NCBI GenBank assembly: GCA_910579725.1
Contig: CAJTUD010000069.1
Span: forward strand, 1 to 15,167
Direction: 5' to 3'
DNA length: 15,167 nucleotides
Source: an uncultured Oscillospiraceae bacterium
GTDB lineage: Bacteria > Bacillota > Clostridia > Oscillospirales > Oscillospiraceae
Shown here: positions 12,660 through 15,167 of the stretch, one piece after another
Numbering within the stretch: the first letter of the stretch is position 1
Layout of the letters: every line of letters starts with the position of its first letter
Position numbers and translations under genes: made by a program
The notes under the pieces: generated by a model
What the model was told of the DNA's origin: nothing
Database searches by the model: none
Seen by the model: only the letters and a program-made list of their open reading frames with translations

Positions 12660-15119
12660 ATGAAACAAACCACGCAAAAATTTCTGGCCCGTCTGTTGGC
12701 CCTGCTGCTTGTTTTAGGGCTGGCGCCGGAAGTCTGGGCGGAATACGGAAGCTCCACCGCGCAGGCGGCGGGAGCCAATGGTGTTTACCTTTGGTGTGAT
12801 GATTTTACTGGTGATAATCGATATGTTACTAACAAAACTGTTCCAATATATTGGTATAATGGATATAGCGGCACTCGGAGACTGAGTGTAGGCACAACAG
12901 GCTCTACACAGATCTCTTCTGTAACTTGGACAATTGGCAGTGTAACTATTAATAGTACCAGTTCTACTTCCCCAACTTATGTCAGCAATTATCTTAGTGC
13001 TTATCTGGTGGGTCAGGAGCTTGTGATCGTGACCTACGGCGGCTATGTGGATTATAATAGCTACACAGTTACCGCAAAAATAAATGGCACTGCCTCTACT
13101 TACTCATGCACAGTTTATACAGGTGATAATAACAACAATAACTACGGCTCCACTCTGGCCAGCGTAGTGGTAAACGGCAGCTACTATCTGGGTGAAACCG
13201 ACGCCAACGGCAAGAGTTCCATTGTTTCTCAGCTGGACTACTACAGCAACAGCTACAACCGTCTGGCCTACGTCCGCTTCACCTCCACCAGCCACACGTA
13301 TGGCAGCCTGAACGCTTCAACTTACACCCAATATTGGGCCGACCGCTACAGCACAAGCAGCTATAACTACCTCTCCAACGTTCTGTTCACCCCCAGCAAC
13401 AGCACCGGTACCGCTTATTTCGGTATTGAAGCCTACTATTATACCAATGGTGTAAACGGGAACGTCAGCACAACTCCTGTCCGCGGCTCCATCGCCATCG
13501 ACAGCCGCGGCGGCGCCACCTCCACCATCGGTGACATCACCTACCCCGCCACCATCGGCGAGACGGTGTACTTCAACGTGGCAGACTTTGAGAATCTCTA
13601 TTACGACAAGACCAACGGCGGTTCTCTGACCTACGTCACCTTCAACACCCCCAGCACCGGCAGCGGCTCCCTGTATGCCAACAACGGCACCCGCCTGTCC
13701 AGCGGCTCCTCCTGCTACGTTTCCCCCAGCAGCCGCCAGAACGCTCTGGACAGCGTCTATTTTACCCCCAGCGGAACCACCGCCAGCCGCGCGAACACTG
13801 TCCGCATCGGCTTCACCGCCTATGGCAACCGCAGCAATTACGGAACCAATAACCGCACCGTCACCGGCACCGTCGTCATCAACTATCTCAGCGGCACCGC
13901 CACCGACATCACCTACACCCCCCTCAACGGTTCCGTCAAGCTCAACCCCAGCGACTTCACCAACGCCTACCGTCAGGCCGTGGGCGGCACCGCTCCCTCC
14001 AACCTGACCATTCAGTTCCAGGAGGTCCCCTCCAACGGAACCCTGACCTATTCCAACACCACCCTGCGCTCCAGCAACATCAAGTCCTACTACTTCACCA
14101 CCCGCAATTCCGGCGACCGCCAGCTCAACAACGTGACCTACACCTCCAGCGGCGGACGCACCGATTCCATCAGCTACATCGCCTACGTCAACAATACCGC
14201 CCAGTTCTCTGGTGAAGTAATCTTCAATCCCAGCACCCTGGCCGGCAACATTACTGTCGCGCTGGTGTGCTCCGGCAGCGGAGTTTCCTTCAACCAGTAC
14301 TCCTTCACCCAGGCCAGCCCCACCGTGATGGCCAACTGCACCCAGATTCACTTCACCATTCCCGGCAACGGCACCCTGACCTACGGCGGTTCCCCCGTCA
14401 CCAGCAATGGCGTCACCGTCCCGGTGAGCCAGCTGAGCAGTGTGTATTACCGTCCCAACGCCAATTTCAACAGAACCGATCAGGTGGCCTTTATCTGCTA
14501 TAACGCCTCCGGCGCTCAGATCGGCAGCGGTCAGGTGAGCATCGTCGTCAGCGGCAACACCGGCAGCTCCGGCGCCACCAACGTCAGCCAGTTCACCGAC
14601 ATTCCCAAGGACGGCTCCGCCAACTGGTACCTCACCGCTCTCAGCGATCTGGTCAGCAGGGGCATCGTCCAGGGCACCGGCAACGGCAAGGCCGAGCCCA
14701 GAGGCACGCTGAACTACGGTCAGGCTCTGAAGATGATCCTCCTGGCCGCCGGCTATCCCACTCAGGCGGAGCCCTCCGGCAACGATTGGGCCATCAACTA
14801 TAAGAATCTGGCGGTTTCCAGCGGCATTGTCAGCAGCAACGTGGTTCTGACCGCTCCCATCACCCGCGACGCGGTGGTGGAGATTGCCGCCAAGGCTCTG
14901 AAGATCTCCCCCGTCACCGGCAATTCCCCCTTCTCTGACAGCACCAACGGCTACGCCATCGCGCTCAACCGTACCTCTCCCCAGATCATCGTTGGCAACG
15001 CCAACGGCACCTTCAATGGCAGCGGCACGCTGCTGCGCCAGGAAATCTGGGTGATTGTCCAGCGCATGTACCAGTATGCCAGCAACCAGTACAGCACCCA
15101 GATGCCCGACGGCATCTGA
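12660..15119 (+). CDS. secreted repeat protein with C-terminal S-layer homology (SLH) domains
   Basis: An 819-residue surface protein. Residues 1-27 form a Sec signal peptide (K2, K7 and R11, hydrophobic core LLALLLVLGLA, likely cleavage after VWA). Residues ~41-155 are an extended Tyr/Thr/Ser-rich module. Four divergent repeats follow, at about 161-283, 284-410, 411-525 and 526-635. Each has a F..P..G.L.Y strand pair, then L..V.[YF]TPS, then a [IF].AY strand and a GxV.I ending, as in Ig/cadherin-like cell-surface folds. Three SLH domains close the protein (about 642-700, 705-755, 757-810), for example QFTDIPKDGSANWYLTAL; they normally bind pyruvylated wall polymers. The N-terminal module (about 12780-13140) uses AT-rich codons while the rest is GC-rich, so the gene is a mosaic. 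No catalytic motif is visible; it is likely a structural or adhesive S-layer-associated protein. Confidence 0.9.
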   Translation: MKQTTQKFLARLLALLLVLGLAPEVWAEYGSSTAQAAGANGVYLWCDDFTGDNRYVTNKTVPIYWYNGYSGTRRLSVGTTGSTQISSVTWTIGSVTINSTSSTSPTYVSNYLSAYLVGQELVIVTYGGYVDYNSYTVTAKINGTASTYSCTVYTGDNNNNNYGSTLASVVVNGSYYLGETDANGKSSIVSQLDYYSNSYNRLAYVRFTSTSHTYGSLNASTYTQYWADRYSTSSYNYLSNVLFTPSNSTGTAYFGIEAYYYTNGVNGNVSTTPVRGSIAIDSRGGATSTIGDITYPATIGETVYFNVADFENLYYDKTNGGSLTYVTFNTPSTGSGSLYANNGTRLSSGSSCYVSPSSRQNALDSVYFTPSGTTASRANTVRIGFTAYGNRSNYGTNNRTVTGTVVINYLSGTATDITYTPLNGSVKLNPSDFTNAYRQAVGGTAPSNLTIQFQEVPSNGTLTYSNTTLRSSNIKSYYFTTRNSGDRQLNNVTYTSSGGRTDSISYIAYVNNTAQFSGEVIFNPSTLAGNITVALVCSGSGVSFNQYSFTQASPTVMANCTQIHFTIPGNGTLTYGGSPVTSNGVTVPVSQLSSVYYRPNANFNRTDQVAFICYNASGAQIGSGQVSIVVSGNTGSSGATNVSQFTDIPKDGSANWYLTALSDLVSRGIVQGTGNGKAEPRGTLNYGQALKMILLAAGYPTQAEPSGNDWAINYKNLAVSSGIVSSNVVLTAPITRDAVVEIAAKALKISPVTGNSPFSDSTNGYAIALNRTSPQIIVGNANGTFNGSGTLLRQEIWVIVQRMYQYASNQYSTQMPDGI

Positions 15120-15150
15120 TCGAATCCCCCGCATAGCAGCAAGAGCCCCC

Positions 15151-15167
15151 CGCGCCTTCCCGGCGCG
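15151..15167 (+). terminator. GC hairpin at the window edge, probable terminator of the SLH gene
   Basis: CGCGCC (15151-15156) and GGCGCG (15162-15167) form a 6-bp stem with loop TTCCC. The window ends at the stem, so a following T-run cannot be seen. Confidence 0.5.

Noticed and set aside
12660..15119. Invertible or phase-variable segment around the AT-rich module of the SLH gene
   Set aside because: Only a 6-bp GGAGCC/GGCTCC match was found at the module borders, too short to support site-specific inversion, and no recombinase gene is nearby.
13317..15134. 605-codon open frame on the minus strand opposite the SLH gene
   Set aside because: It is Gly/Ala/Val-rich with no motif, and arises from the codon bias of the real gene, which has signal peptide, repeats and SLH domains.

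Overview
The window looks like a chromosomal segment of a GC-rich, Gram-positive anaerobe of class Clostridia, probably an Oscillospiraceae-type gut bacterium. This is inferred from three things: the split iron-sulfur serine dehydratase (SdaAA/SdaAB) with DegV, a DUF4364-type protein and an S-layer-homology (SLH) surface protein; very strong AGGAGG ribosome sites; and sigma-A promoters with near-consensus boxes. No rRNA, tRNA, CRISPR array or transposase was seen.

Layout. Positions 1-1969 (minus strand) hold a probable operon degV - sdaAB - sdaAA behind a TTGACA-N17-TATAGA promoter; sdaAA runs off the left edge. Positions 2035-2888 (minus) hold a single TIGR04255-family gene with its own promoter. 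About 3060-4110 is a visibly AT-rich island with a YdcF/DUF218-family gene and short direct repeats, unlike the GC-rich flanks and probably acquired. Next comes a nitrilase-superfamily amidohydrolase (4126-5004, plus), which converges on a DUF4364-type gene (5112-5636, minus) across a bidirectional terminator. That gene is divergent from a cysteine-rich protein of unknown function (5794-6639, plus).

Positions 6725-9020 form a likely three-gene operon: GNAT acetyltransferase, SagB-type flavin oxidoreductase and RluA-type pseudouridine synthase. A MATE transporter follows with its own promoter, then thiamine diphosphokinase (thiN) and aldose 1-epimerase (galM). The right end holds an 819-residue secreted protein with a signal peptide, an AT-rich N-terminal module, four divergent repeats and three C-terminal SLH domains.

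Most genes are ordinary accessory metabolism. The parts most worth a second look are the AT-rich island with its composite ORF and repeat cluster, the cysteine-rich protein, the orphan SagB enzyme, the mosaic SLH protein, and two CCGG-centred palindromes inside promoter spacers. I did not find clear evidence for a new defence or biosynthetic system.
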